Source of the DNA: Roseiarcus sp963807735
GTDB taxonomy: Bacteria > Pseudomonadota > Alphaproteobacteria > Rhizobiales > Beijerinckiaceae
Direction: 5' to 3'
Length of the DNA: 64,000 bases
Assembly: GCA_963807735.1 (NCBI GenBank)
Contig: CAWEDI010000011.1
Coordinates: 124,001-188,000, forward strand
Part shown: in pieces, positions 17,617 to 28,703 of the stretch
How positions within the stretch are numbered: position 1 is the first letter of the stretch
Layout of the letters: every line of letters begins with the position of its first letter
The notes under the pieces: generated by a model
Database searches by the model: none
What the model was told of the DNA's origin: nothing
The model's input: only the letters and a program-made list of their open reading frames with translations
Made by a program: the position numbers and the translations under genes

Positions 17617-18774
17617 TCAGTTCGGCAATGGGATCGAGGCCGATCTCGGCGGCGCTGGGGCCGGCGCCGCGGGCGCGGCGGGCGCGGCGCGCGAAGGCAT
17701 CGGCATGTCGTCGGCGGACGCCCGCGCGCTGGGGGCCGACAGCGGCGCCAGCAGCGGATTGACGGCCGGCGCGGCGACGGCGGCCGCCGGAGCGGGCGCA
17801 GCGGCGCCCGCCGGCATCGGCACGGCGACCGAACCTCGCGCCGGCGGATCGACGGCGACGGCGCGCTCCTCGCGCTCTTCACGCGCGGCGGCGCGCTCAT
17901 GGCGGCGGCTGTGATGAGCGACCTTGCGCCGTTTGCGCCCAGGCGCCGACTCCGCGCGTTCGCGCACCGGCGCTGACGGAGTAGCGCCCGGGACGACGAA
18001 ATAGTTGACGCCCGCCGCGGCAAGCGCGTCGCCGCCGGACTCGCCGCCCTTGTAGCTTGGGTCCGAGTAGGCGACGCGAGAGTTCGCCGGGAAGACCTGC
18101 ATGTCGCGCAGCATCGGCAGGATTTCGGCTTCGCCGATCGTCGAGCGGCAGAGGCGCACCCGCACCGAGGTCGGCCGTTGCGGCAGCGACGGCGCGCCGG
18201 ACGGCCCATCGCCGAACTGCTCGCCTCGCCACACCGCGAACTCCCACGCGTAAATGCAGGTCACGCGCGGATTCGGATGGCCGATTGCATAGCCAAACGG
18301 TCCAAAGCTGTTGCGCGCAAACGTCTGCGACAGTTGCATGTCGACGCCGGCGAAAGTCTCGTCGAGTTCGTTGGCGATCATCGCCTTGGTCGGCAGCCCG
18401 ACGGGGCCGTCGATGTCCCAGGGGCCGGGATCAACGTTGACTTTGACGACGATCGCGTTCTCGCCGACCGTGTCAGGATCGCCCTTTAAGACGATGCGTT
18501 GCGTCAGGACCCCGTGCGCCGTAGTTTGCAGGACAGCCACCACCGCGCCAGCCGCCGCGGGCAACGTCGCCATCGGCGACCGCCCGTCCGAAATTGCCGG
18601 CGTCGACGTATCCGCCACCGCCTCGTAGCCCGCTCTCGTGTCGCGCCCCGGCATCATCGAGCAGCCGGCGAGCGACGCCGTCAACAGGCAAGTCGCGAAG
18701 GGCCGCAAGAACCGCCGTGACCGCTTCGCGCGGGAGAACCGAAGACGCCGCTCGACTGAACCTGATGTCCGCAT
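17617..18774 (-). CDS. bcsN: cellulose biosynthesis lipoprotein BcsN
   Basis: This 385-residue lipoprotein has a basic N-terminus, a hydrophobic stretch and the lipobox LLTASLAGC. The central 200 residues (VLTQRIVLKGDPDTVGENAIVVKVNVD, YAIGHPNPRVTCIYAWEFAVWRGEQ, VRVRLCRSTIGEAEILPMLRDMQVFP, YSDPSYKGGESGGDALAAAGVNYFVVPGA) match what I know as BcsN, a protein found in cellulose clusters of alphaproteobacteria. The last 130 residues are Ala/Pro-rich and probably disordered. It is the last gene of the bcs run, 138 bp after bcsK. I chose the ATG at 18774 in preference to the GTG at 18783. Its role in cellulose secretion is not established in detail. Confidence 0.75.
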   Translation of the reverse strand: MRTSGSVERRLRFSRAKRSRRFLRPFATCLLTASLAGCSMMPGRDTRAGYEAVADTSTPAISDGRSPMATLPAAAGAVVAVLQTTAHGVLTQRIVLKGDPDTVGENAIVVKVNVDPGPWDIDGPVGLPTKAMIANELDETFAGVDMQLSQTFARNSFGPFGYAIGHPNPRVTCIYAWEFAVWRGEQFGDGPSGAPSLPQRPTSVRVRLCRSTIGEAEILPMLRDMQVFPANSRVAYSDPSYKGGESGGDALAAAGVNYFVVPGATPSAPVRERAESAPGRKRRKVAHHSRRHERAAAREEREERAVAVDPPARGSVAVPMPAGAAAPAPAAAVAAPAVNPLLAPLSAPSARASADDMPMPSRAAPAAPAAPAPAPPRSASIPLPN

Positions 18775-18912
18775 CGCAAGCACCCGACTAACGCCTGACG
18801 CATCGGCGCCGCCCGTGACGACGGGAGCGTCGGCTCGCGAGCGGGCGACCAGCGCCTCCGCGAGCTTCCCTATGGTTAGCGAACAATGCTTGCGTTTTGG
18901 TTGCCGATTCTT

Positions 18913-21900
18913 TTACCGCGACAATTGCTGATCCAATTGTTGCTGAATCGCGGCGGCCTGTTCGGTGCGGCTGAGCTTTTGCAGGCACCACACCCGCATC
19001 TGCACGAGATCGCGCGTTTCGGCGGCGAAGGCGGCGCGGCGGTCGAGCCAGTTCAGCGCCTCGACGTAGCGGTCGGCGTTGTAGGCGTCCCAGGCGCGGC
19101 GGGAGAGCAGCTGCACGCCGATGTCGTTGCGCTGCTTGGCGTTGAGTTCAACCGAAGACGCGGCGCTACTGGCCTCGGCGCCGTCGCCCGCCGCCAGCAG
19201 CGCCAGCGAACGGCCGTACGCCGCATCCTGACGCGACCGCCCCGTCGCCGTTTGCAGGACGGCCTCGAAGGCGTGCGCGGCCTCGTCGGGCCGGCTCTGA
19301 TTGAGCAGTTTCCAGCCCAGCGCCATCTGCTGACCGCTGCCGGCGTTATCCGGCGCGGCCGCGAGGCTGCGCTCCGTCAGGCTGGCGCGGAACCGTTTGA
19401 TGTGCGGCGCCGGGTTTTCGAGCGCGGCGCGCTGCTCCCGCGTGGCGAAGCGTGGGCCGTCGAGCTCGGCGATCTTGGCGAAGTTTCCGCGATAGGTCCG
19501 CACGATGCGGGTGAAGTTGTCGTGGTCCTTCAGCTTGCGATACGTGAAGGCGAGGCCCAGCGCGGCGTTTTCGGTCGGCTCGAACGAAAGCGCCTTCTCG
19601 AACCAGGCCGCGGCGGCCGGATATTGCTGGGCGTTATAGGAGTACCAACCGAGCGCCTGCGCGCCGTTGCCCGATTTGGCCGCGGCCACCGCCTCGGCGT
19701 AGCGCCGCATCCCGGCTTCGTTGGGCGGCGCGGGCGGAGTGCGCGTCAGCCGATCGGCGACGACTTCGAGATAGAGACCGCGCAACGTGTCGTCGTGCAG
19801 ACCGCCGTGATAGGCGAGCGCCTCGGCTTCGTCGTCGCGCTTCAGATTGCGCAGCGCGATGACGAGCCCTTCCGTCGTCTTGGGATCGTCCTCGGAGGCG
19901 TTGGCCCAAGTCGCGCGCCGCCTGGAACCAGGCCGCCGCGGCGACCCAATCTTTCTGCGAGATGCGCTGCCAGGCGAGCGCCTGCGCGCCATTGGCCGAC
20001 CGCGCCTCGGCGAACGCCTTGCCGGCGCGGGCGAGCGTCTCGGTGGCGATGTCTTCGCCGTTGGCGGCGGCGGCGGCGAAGCTCTGCGCGGCGGCCTCGA
20101 GGAACAGCGGCTTCAGCGGCGCGACGCGCGCGCTCCACTCGCTGGTGAAGCGCATGAAATCGTCGAACCGGCGCTCGCCTTGCAACGCCCGGGCAAAGCC
20201 TTCCAGCGCCTTCGGGTCGGGGTCTGCGCCGGCCGGCGCCCATTGGATCGCCTTCTTGAACCAGGCCTCGCGCGCCGGTGAACTCTTTGCGACCGTAAGC
20301 GATCCAGCCGAGAGAAAGCGCGCCGCCGGAGGAATGCGCCGCACTGACCCCCGCCGCGATCTGCCGCACCCGTTCAAGCGCCACCGGCGAACCCGGATCG
20401 AGCGTGGAGAGGCTGTCGAGACCGATGTCGACGGCGACCGTATCAAGGTCAGGCAACCGGCCATGCCAGACTCCGACGAACTGCAACGCCTCGTCGTATT
20501 GTTTGAGGTTGCGCAGCGAGTCGGCGTAGCCGCGGGCGACGTCGAGACTGATTTTGCCGTCGTCGACGCGCCAGTCGATGGCGGAGCGGAACCAGCGGCT
20601 CGCGTTGGCGAAGTCCTTGGCCTTGTAGGCGCGCCAGGCCAGCGCCTCGGCGCCGGCCGGCGAGCGTCCCTCTTCGATGAGGTGGACGAAGCGCGCCAGC
20701 CGGTCGTCGGCGACCTGATCCGAGCCGGGGCCGGACAGGATGGCGGCGGCCATGTCGATCAGCACGCCGCGCAACGGCGGCCAGCGCTCCAACCAACGCA
20801 TGCCGAGCGCCTCGGCGTCGTCGAAGCGGGAGAGCGCGACGAGCGTGCGCACGTAGCCCTCAACGGTCTTGGCGTGACCGGCCTCGGTGTTGACGTAGGA
20901 CTCGGTGTCGTGACCGATCAGCAGCGAGGAGTTCGGATAGGCGCGCGGCGTGCGGCGATAGTCCTCCGGCCGCATCGCCAGTTGCGCGAGAATCGGCTGG
21001 TAGTCCTCGATCGGCGCCGAGATTTTCGGGTCCGTGTCGTCGTGGCGCGGCGGCCACCAATCGAGCGCGTTCTGGAACCAGCGCGCCGCCGGCTCGTTCT
21101 CGTGGCGCGCGAAACGGTACCAGCCGAGCGCCTGCGCGCCGATCGCCGAGTGTCCGGCGCCGAAGACCGCCTCGAAGCTGGCGATGCGCAGCTCCGGGAT
21201 CGGCTCCGGCGGGTTGTCGCGCGAAAGCTCCTCGACCGCGATGTCGATATAGAGCTTCTTCATCGCCGGCGCGCGCTCGATCCAGGGATAGGCGATCGTC
21301 TCGGCGCTCGCCAACCGGCCGACGGCGCGCTGCGTCAGCGCGAAGCCTTCGTTGAGATGCGCGTCGCCGCGGTGATCGGAGCTCCAACCGGCGCCGAGTT
21401 CGAACCAGCGGCCGCCGTAGCCGCAGGCCGGCCTGCCCATAGCGGCGCCAGCCGAGCGCCTGCGCGCCCGACGCGGAGTGATCCGTCGCCACAATCTGCG
21501 AGAAACGCGCGATGCGGATGTCCGTCATCGGCACGCGCGGCCATTGTCGCGTCAGCTCCTCGATGGCGATGTTGGTGTAGAGTTCGCGCGCCTCGGCCGA
21601 ACGTTCGGCATAGGCGTAGGCGGCGTCCTCCGCCTCGTTGAACATGCCGACGGCGCGAAGGCCCTGCGCATAGCCCGGAATAGATCTTGTCGTCGCCAAT
21701 GCCGCCCTCGGACCATTCGACGGCCTTGCGGAACCAGCCGAGCGAATAGCCGCAATTGCCGTCTTGCAGCCGCCGCCAGCCGAGCGCCGAGGCGCCGGTA
21801 GCAGATCTTGTCGGATTTGACGATCTCGGCAGAAGCGCGCGAGCCGCAGGCGCCGACAGTCTCGGCGACAGCTTGGGATCGAGCAGTTGATCGGAGAACG

Positions 21901-24900
21901 CGGCGACATAAGCGGCGCGCAGCTCCTTGGATTGACTCGCGGTGCTCCCAGGCGAAATCCTCGGCCTCGATCAACCGGCCGGCGGCGCGCAGCGACAGCG
22001 CGTAGCCTTCGTTGATCTTGGCGTCGCCCTTCTGGCCGGGCGACCAGCGGATCGCCTTGTCGAACCAGGCGATCGCCTCGGCAAAGCCCTTGTTGCGATA
22101 ATCGCGCCAGCCGAGCGCGCCCGCGCCTTGCGGCGAACGCCGCGCCTCGGCCACCTCAGCGAAGCGGCTCAGCCGCTCGTCGCTGAGGTCGATTTTGTCG
22201 GCGGCGAGCTCCTGCGTGAAGATCTGGAGATAGAGACCGCCGATCACCGGGCTCGCGTCGCGCCAGATGTAGGCGACATCCTCGGATTTGCCGAGTTCGC
22301 CGCTGGCGCGCAACGCCTGCACGTAACCTTCGACCAGCTTGGCGCGCGCGTCGTCCGACGGGCCTTGCGGGGCCATCGCGTCGAAGCCGCTCCAATCAAT
22401 CGCGGTCTCGAACCATTTGCGCGCCAGCGCCCAGTCGCCGCGCAACAGCGCGCCCCAGGCGAGCGCCTGACCGCCAAGCGCGCTGCGCTCTTCCATGACC
22501 GCATCCTCGAATTGCGCGCGCGCCTCCGGCTTCACCTCGCGCAGCGGCTTGTCCGAGGTCAGCCAGGCGACCATGCCGCCGTAATAGGCGTCGTGAACGA
22601 CCGGCGACGCCTTGCGCTCGGCGTAACCGAACTCGGCGAGCTCCTCGAAGCGCTCGAGCCCGCGCAACGACAGCGCGACGCCCTCCTTCGCCTTCGGCGA
22701 GGCCGCGTCGCCGCCCCATTGCTGCGCCTTGCGGAACCACAGCAGCGCGTGCGCAAAGTCGTGCGCCTCATAGGCCACCCAGGCGAGCGAGAGCGCGCCG
22801 TCGGCCGATTGCGCGCCGGTCATCGTCTTTTCGATCTCGGCGAATTGCGCCGGCGTGATCTGGTCCGCCTTGCCGGCGGCGCGCAGCCGCTGCAACTCGC
22901 TCTGGAGGTAGACGAGGTTGAGCTCGGGCGAGGCGCCGCGCCATTTCGCCGCGACGTTCGCCGCCGCGTCGAACTTCTTGGCGGCTTGCAGCGCCAGCAC
23001 GTAGCCCTCGACGAGCCCGGCCGGCGGCGCGTCGCCCTTGCTCCAGGCAAGCGCCTTCTGGAACCAGTCGCTGGAACTCTCGAACGCGTTGAGCCGATAT
23101 TGCCGCCACGCCATCGCCGCGGCGCCGGACGCCGAGCGGTCGGCGTCGATCGCCTCAAGGAAGCGTTGCAGCCGCGCCTGTGAGATCTCGGGCCCCTCGC
23201 GGCGGTCGAGTTCGGCGGCGGCGATGTCGTCAAACAGCGTCCGCAGGCCCGGCCAGCGCTCGCGCCACGCCCACGCGATGGCCTCCGCCTCCTCGACGCG
23301 CCCAAGCGCGCGCAGAGTCTGGGCGTAGCCCTCTTGCGTTTTGGCGAACCCTTCCTGGGTGTCGACGTAGTTCTCCGTGCTCTTGCCGATCAGCGCCGAG
23401 GAGTTCGGATAGGCGCGCGGGGTGCGTCGGTAGTCCTTGGCGTCGAGCGCCAGCTTGGCGAGGATCGGCTTGTAATCGTCGGCCGGCGCGCTCAATCGCT
23501 TGGAGCGGTCGTAACGCTGCGCGGGCCACCAATCGAGCGAGCTCTTGAACCAACGCGCCGCCTCATCGAGCTCGCCGCGCTCCAGCCTGTACCAACCAAG
23601 CGCCTGCGCGCCAAGCGCCGAACGGATCGGCTCGATGGTCGAGACAAAGTCCTTCAGCCGTGCGTCGTCGATCGGCTCCGGCGGATTGTCGCGCGAAAGC
23701 TCCTCGACCATCACGTCGATGTAGAGCTTCCGCATTAGCGGATTCTCATGGGCCCAGCGGAGCGCCAGCGCCTCCGCGCCGGAGAGTCGGCCGACCGCGC
23801 GCAACGTGAGGCCATAGCCTTCGTCGCTCTTGGCGTCGCGTTTGTCGTCGTCGCTCCAGGCGGCCGCGAGGCGGAACCAATCGCCGCCGTAGCTGCAAGC
23901 CGCCTGCCGGTATCGCCACCAGCCGAGCGCCCGCGCGCCGTTGACGTGGCGCTCAGCGAGCACCCGCTCGGACAGACGCCGCACCCGCGCCTCGCCCATC
24001 GCCAACGCCGGGGCCTCGCTGGTCAGCTCCTCGACGCCGGTATCGATATACAGCGCGTCCATATCGGGGCTGCGGTCACGCCACGCGTAAGCCAGGTCCT
24101 CCGCTTCGCGGAACGCGCCGACTTTGCGCAGCGCGAGCGCGAGCCCGCGTGCGGTGTCGCCGTCGTCGGTGTTGTCGGCGCTCCACGCCGCCGCCCTTCG
24201 GAACCACGGCGCGGCGTAGACGCAATTGTCCTCCTTCAGCCGCCGCCACCCGAGCGCCTGCGCGCCGACGGCGGAACGGGTCGCGCCGACGACGTCGATG
24301 AAGCGGTCGAGCCGCGGGCGCGACAGGCGCACGCTGTCGTCGGCGAGCTCGGCGACCACCGCGGAGATATACACCGCGCGGATGTCGGGGGAGTCTTTGA
24401 CGAATCCCCAGGCGAAGGTCTCGGTGTCTTCGAGCCGGCCGGCGGCGCGCAGCGACAGCGCATAGCCTTCGGCGAGCTTGGCGGGGACCGCGCCTTCCGG
24501 CGACCAGGCGAGCGCGCGCTCGAACCAGGCGATCGCGTCGGCCGGCTGCTTGGCGCGATAGAGCCGCCAGCCGAGCGCGCCGGCGGCGTCCGCCGAGCGC
24601 TGCGCTTGCGCGAACGCCGCGAAGCGCGTGAGCCGCTGCGGCGACAGCTCCGCGGAGTCCTCGGCGATGGCTTGCGTGAAAATCTGCAGGTAGAGCCCGG
24701 ACAGGGCGGGGCTTGCGTCGCGCCAGGCGAACGCGACGTCCTCGGCGCGTCCCGCGTCGCCGTCGCCGCGCAGGGCCTGCACGTAGCCTTCGATGATCTT
24801 GACGCGGTCGGCGTCGGGTTTGCCGGGCGCGCCGAGCGGATCGAAGCCGCTCCAGCCGATCGCATTCTCGAACCATCGGCGCGCCGCCGGCCATTCGCCG

Positions 24901-27900
24901 CGCAGCGCCCCGCCCCAGCCGAGCGCCTGCGCGCCGAGCGCGCTGCGATCCTGCGTCACCGCCTCTTCAAAGCGGGCGCGGGCGTCCGCTTTGACCTCGC
25001 GCACCGGCTTGTCGCCGGTCAGCCACGCGATCATGCCGCCATAATAGACGTCGCGAATGTTGGTCGAGACGTTGCGCTCGGCGAAGCCGAACGCCGCCAA
25101 TTCCTCGAACTTGTCGAGCGCGCGCAGCGACAGGGCGACGCCTTCCTTGGCCTTGGGCGCGACGCCGTCGCCGCCCCAGGATATCGCCTTCTGGAACCAG
25201 ACCAGCGCGCGCGGAAAATCCTGCGTCTCGTAGGCGAGCCAGGCGAGCGACAGCGCGCCCTCGCCCGATTGCGACTTCTCGATCTCGGTCTCGATCCCCG
25301 CGTATTTGGCCGACTTCGCCTGATCCGCGTGACCCGAGGCGCGCAGCGATTGCACCTGGCTTTGCAGATAGATGAGGTCGAACCGCGCCGACGCGCCGCG
25401 CCAGCGGGCGGCGATCTTGTCGGCCTCAGCGAACTTGTTCTCAGCCTGAAGCGCAGCGACATAGCCTTCGACGAGACCCGCATCGGGCGGGTCCATGTTC
25501 GACCAGGACAGCGCCTTGTCGAACCATGCGGCGGCGCTGTCCGGCGCCTTCAACCGATAGTATCGCCACGCCATCGCCGCCGCCGCCGGCGCGGCGCGCG
25601 CGTCTTCGATCGCCGCCGCGTAACGCCGCAGCCGCTCGGGCGAAATGTTTGCCGCGTCTTTGCCGCCCAGCGAATCAGCGGCGATGTCGATGAACAGGCT
25701 GCGCAGGCCCGGCCAGCGATCGCGCCAATCCCAGGCGATCGCCTCGGCCTCCTCGGCGCGACCGAGCGCGCGAAGCGTGCGCGCATAGCCTTCCTGTGTC
25801 TTGGCGAAGCCTTCGTCGGTGTTGACGTAGGCGTCGCGGCTCACCCCGATCAGCGCCGAGCTGTTGGGATAGGCGCGCGGCGTGCGATGATAGTCCTCCG
25901 GGATCAACGCCAGCTTGGCGAGGATCGGCTGGTAATCCTCGCCCTGGGCATACAACGGCTTCGACAGGTCGTAGCGCTGCGCGGGCCACCAATCGAGCGC
26001 GTTCTTGAACCAGCGCGCCGCCTCGTCGTTTTCGCCGCGTTCGAGCCGGTACCACCCGAGCGCCTGCGCGCCGAGCGGCGACTTCATCGGCTCGATCGCC
26101 GCGACGAAATCCTTCAGCCGCGCCTCGTCGATCGGCTCCGGCGGATTGTCCCGCGAAAGCTGCTCGACCATCACGTCGACGTAGAGCTTCTTCATTAACG
26201 GCGCTTTGTCGGCCCAGCGCCGGACGAGCGTCGCGGCCTCGGGCAGCCGGCCGAGGGCGCGCAGCGTCAGGCTATAGCCCTCGTCGGTCTTGACGTCGGG
26301 GTTGTCCTGATCGCCCCAGACCGTAGCGAGCCGCAACCAATCGCCGCCGTAGCCGCACGCGGCCTGACGGTAGCGGAACCAGCCGAGCGCCCGCGCGCCG
26401 CGCACATGCCGATCCGCCAGCACCTGCTCGGACAACCGGCGCACCCGCGCCTCACTCACCGTCACCGCCGGCGCCTCGCTGGTTAGCGCATCGACGCCGA
26501 TGTCGACATATAGCGCGCGAAGCTCCGGATCGCGCTCCCGCCAGGCGTAGGCGAGGTCCTCGGCCTGCGCGGTGGCGCCGACGGCCTTCAGCGACAGGGT
26601 CAGGCCGCGCGCGGTGTCCGAGTCTTCGTTGCTGGCGGCGCTCCAGGCGGCCGCCTTGCGGAACCACGGCGCCGCGTAGGCGCAATTGCCCTCCTTCAGC
26701 CGATACCAGCCCAGCGCCTGCGCGCCGACCGAGGAGCGGTCGGCGCCGACCAGGCCCGTAAAGCGGTTGAGCCGCGTCACCGACACGCTCGCCTTGTCGG
26801 CGGCGAGTTCGGCGACGACGGCGGAAATATAGATCGCCCGCATGTCGGCGGAGTCTTTGCTCCATGCCCAGGCGACGTCCTCGGCCTCCGCAAGCTTGCC
26901 GGTCTGCTTCAGCGACAGGGCAAGGCCCTGATTGGAGGCGAGATCGGCGCGGCCTTGCTGCGCCCAGGCGATCGCCTTGCGGAACCAACCAATCGCCGGC
27001 TCGTAGTCGCTCGAGCGATAGCGCAACCAACCGAGCGCCGTAGCGCTGGCGACGGTCTCGTGCGCCCCGGCGATCTCGGCGAAATGCGCGAGCTGGTCGC
27101 CGTTCAGCGCAGACGCGGCCGGCGCGGCGTCGATCGCGGCGCCCATCAGGTTGACGAACACCGTCTCCAGCGCCGGGCCGGCGAGACGCCAGCGATCGGC
27201 GATCTTGGTCGCCTCGTCGAGCCGGCCGCTGCGGGCGAGCGCGCGGCCGTAGCCCTCGATCGCGCTGGCGATCTCCGGCGCCACATCGGCCGACGCCGGA
27301 CCGGCGGCGGGATCGACCGCCTTCCAGCTCAGCGCCGTCTTGAACGATACCGAGGCGTCGTCCCATTCGCCCCTGTTGTAGCGATACCAGCCGAGCGCCT
27401 GGGCGCCGACGAAATTGCGGTCGCTCTCGACAAACGCGGCGAACTCCGCGAGTTGCTGCTCGGAGATTTGCGGCGGCGGCGAGGTGCGCGTCAGCAAGCT
27501 GGCGCTGGCGCCGATATAGGTCTCGCGCATCGTCTTGGAGACGTCGCGCCAGACATAGGCGACGGCGAGCGCATCCTCGATGCGCGCCAGTTTCAACAGC
27601 GAGAGCGCGCGCCCCTCCGCCAGATTGACGGAGACGGCGTCGGCGCCGGCCGGCGCGCCGAGGTTGGCGAGCGAGAACCAATGCTCGGCGACGTCGTAGT
27701 GCTGGCGGTTGTATTCGAACCAACCGGCGAGGCCGAGATCGGCGCGGTCGCGGGTGCGCGAGACTTCGGCGAAGAAGTCGGCGAGCGCGTCGGCCTCGAT
27801 CAAATCCGCGCTCTTGCCCTGGTTGACGATTGCAATGCGGGCGCGCGTCAGGTCGATCTTGGCGGCGTCGAATTCGGTCGCCCCGTCAACCGACTTCGCG

Positions 27901-28703
27901 CCCATCGCGATGAGCGATTGCGTCTGTTCGATGCTGAAGCGCGAGATCGCCTTGCGCACCGTGGCGAGCCGCTCGTCGTGGTCGGGGCAAGTGGCGATGA
28001 TCGCGTGATAGATCTCGAAGGCGCGCTTCGGCAGTCCGATGTCGAGGAAGGCGTCGGCGACGCGCCAGTTCGCGTCCATATAGGCGCAATGCAGAATCGT
28101 GGGGTCGGCGTCGGCGACGGCGAGCGCCTCCGCCGGCTGCTTGGCGTCGGACTTCTTGATCAGCGCCTCGATCGCCGCCTTGCGGTCGATCTTGGTCAGC
28201 AGGTCGCGCGAGGGCTTCCAGCCGGGCTTGCTGCGCTCCTTCAACGAGATGCCGGCGCGCAGCTCCTCCAAACGGTCGGCGGCGAGCAAATCCCAGAACG
28301 GCTGCTCGTCCGCGCCGGCGCCGGCGGCGGAATAGATGTTGGTCGGCGGCGTCCAATTGGGATGCAGCGCCTTCAGCCGTTTGATCTCGGCGTTGGCGCG
28401 GGCGAAATTGTGCAGAGAGGCGTAGTAGCGCAGCGCGCTTTCGTCGACCGACGCCTCGCTGGAGGAGACGGCGAACAGCGTGCCGAACAGAGGCGCCTGA
28501 TAGATGTGCGGATAAGGCCCGTCGACCGGGGGACCGGCGGGGGCGCCGGCAGGCATGGCCTGGGCGGGAAGTCCGGCGTCGCCCTTGGCGGCGAATTCGC
28601 CGATCAGCGATTCCGCGTCGACCTGGCGGTTTTCCGCGCGCGCGGCGGCGACGCCAAGCGACGCCGTCAACACGCACGCAACAACAATACGCCGAACTAA
28701 CAT
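18913..28703 (-). CDS. bcsK: giant TPR-like repeat protein of the cellulose operon (BcsK-type), frame broken about five times
   Basis: The gene starts with a signal peptide (MLVRRIVVACVLTASLGVAAARA) seven bases before the bcsZ stop and codes for about 3,260 residues. Nearly all of it is a TPR/Sel1-like unit of about 117 residues: ALGWxxYxxxxxxxAxxWFxxAxxW, then a helix pair EGYxxxLxxxGxxxEAExxAxxWR, then LYxxxxxxxL. I count about 26 units: three leading, three rounds of a seven-unit super-repeat, and two trailing. No C-terminal beta-barrel follows, which separates it from BcsC and fits BcsK, the TPR protein of type III operons. The first 6.7 kb is one clean frame. Breaks at about 21930, 21675, 21430, 20277 and 19910 each need one base removed. 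It probably acts in the periplasm as a scaffold between the synthase, BcsZ and the cell wall or outer membrane. Confidence 0.78.
19480..21930 (-). repeat. bcsK super-repeat, copy 3 (diverged)
   Basis: The order of sub-units is kept (GNCGYSLGWF, ACGYGGRWF, NEPAARWF, DFANASRWF, EFTRAREAWF, DWVAAAAWF, QYPAAAAWF), but identity drops after the fourth. The anchor LYIDIAVEELSRDNPPEPI starts at 21263, 2,472 bp from its counterpart in copy 2, and RTPRAYPNSSLLIG shows the same 2,472-bp step. All five frame breaks of bcsK fall inside or at the edge of this copy. Boundaries are approximate. Confidence 0.7.
21931..24390 (-). repeat. bcsK super-repeat, copy 2 (2,460 bp)
   Basis: This copy has the same seven sub-units in the same order: NCVYAAPWF, ACSYGGDWF, ELDEAARWF, FESSSDWF, DFAHALLWF, DWALARKWF and GFAEAIAWF. 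Spacing of anchors to copy 1 is exactly 2,460 bp with no net insertion or deletion, and long segments such as TPRAYPNSSALIG and ARVRRLSE are identical between the two. Boundaries are approximate. Confidence 0.85.
24391..26850 (-). repeat. bcsK super-repeat, copy 1 (2,460 bp, 820 residues)
   Basis: Boundaries are approximate. The copy contains seven sub-units, marked in order by NCAYAAPWF, ACGYGGDWL, ENDEAARWF, APDSAAAWF, DFPRALVWF, EWPAARRWF and QPADAIAWF. Three anchors each recur exactly 2,460 bp downstream in copy 2: the LYVDVMVEQLSRDNPPEPID start at 26195, RTPRAYPNSSALIG near 25870, and the NCAYAAPWF codons near 26690. Confidence 0.85.

Noticed and set aside
19480..26850. bcsK repeats as a CRISPR or satellite array
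   Set aside because: Repeat units are coding, about 350 bp and 2,460 bp long, diverged at third positions and in one frame; there are no short identical repeats or spacers.
26955..28700. 581-residue and other long plus-strand open frames opposite bcsK
   Set aside because: They repeat in step with the bcsK super-repeat and have low-complexity Arg/Gly/Leu composition; shadows of the repeat.
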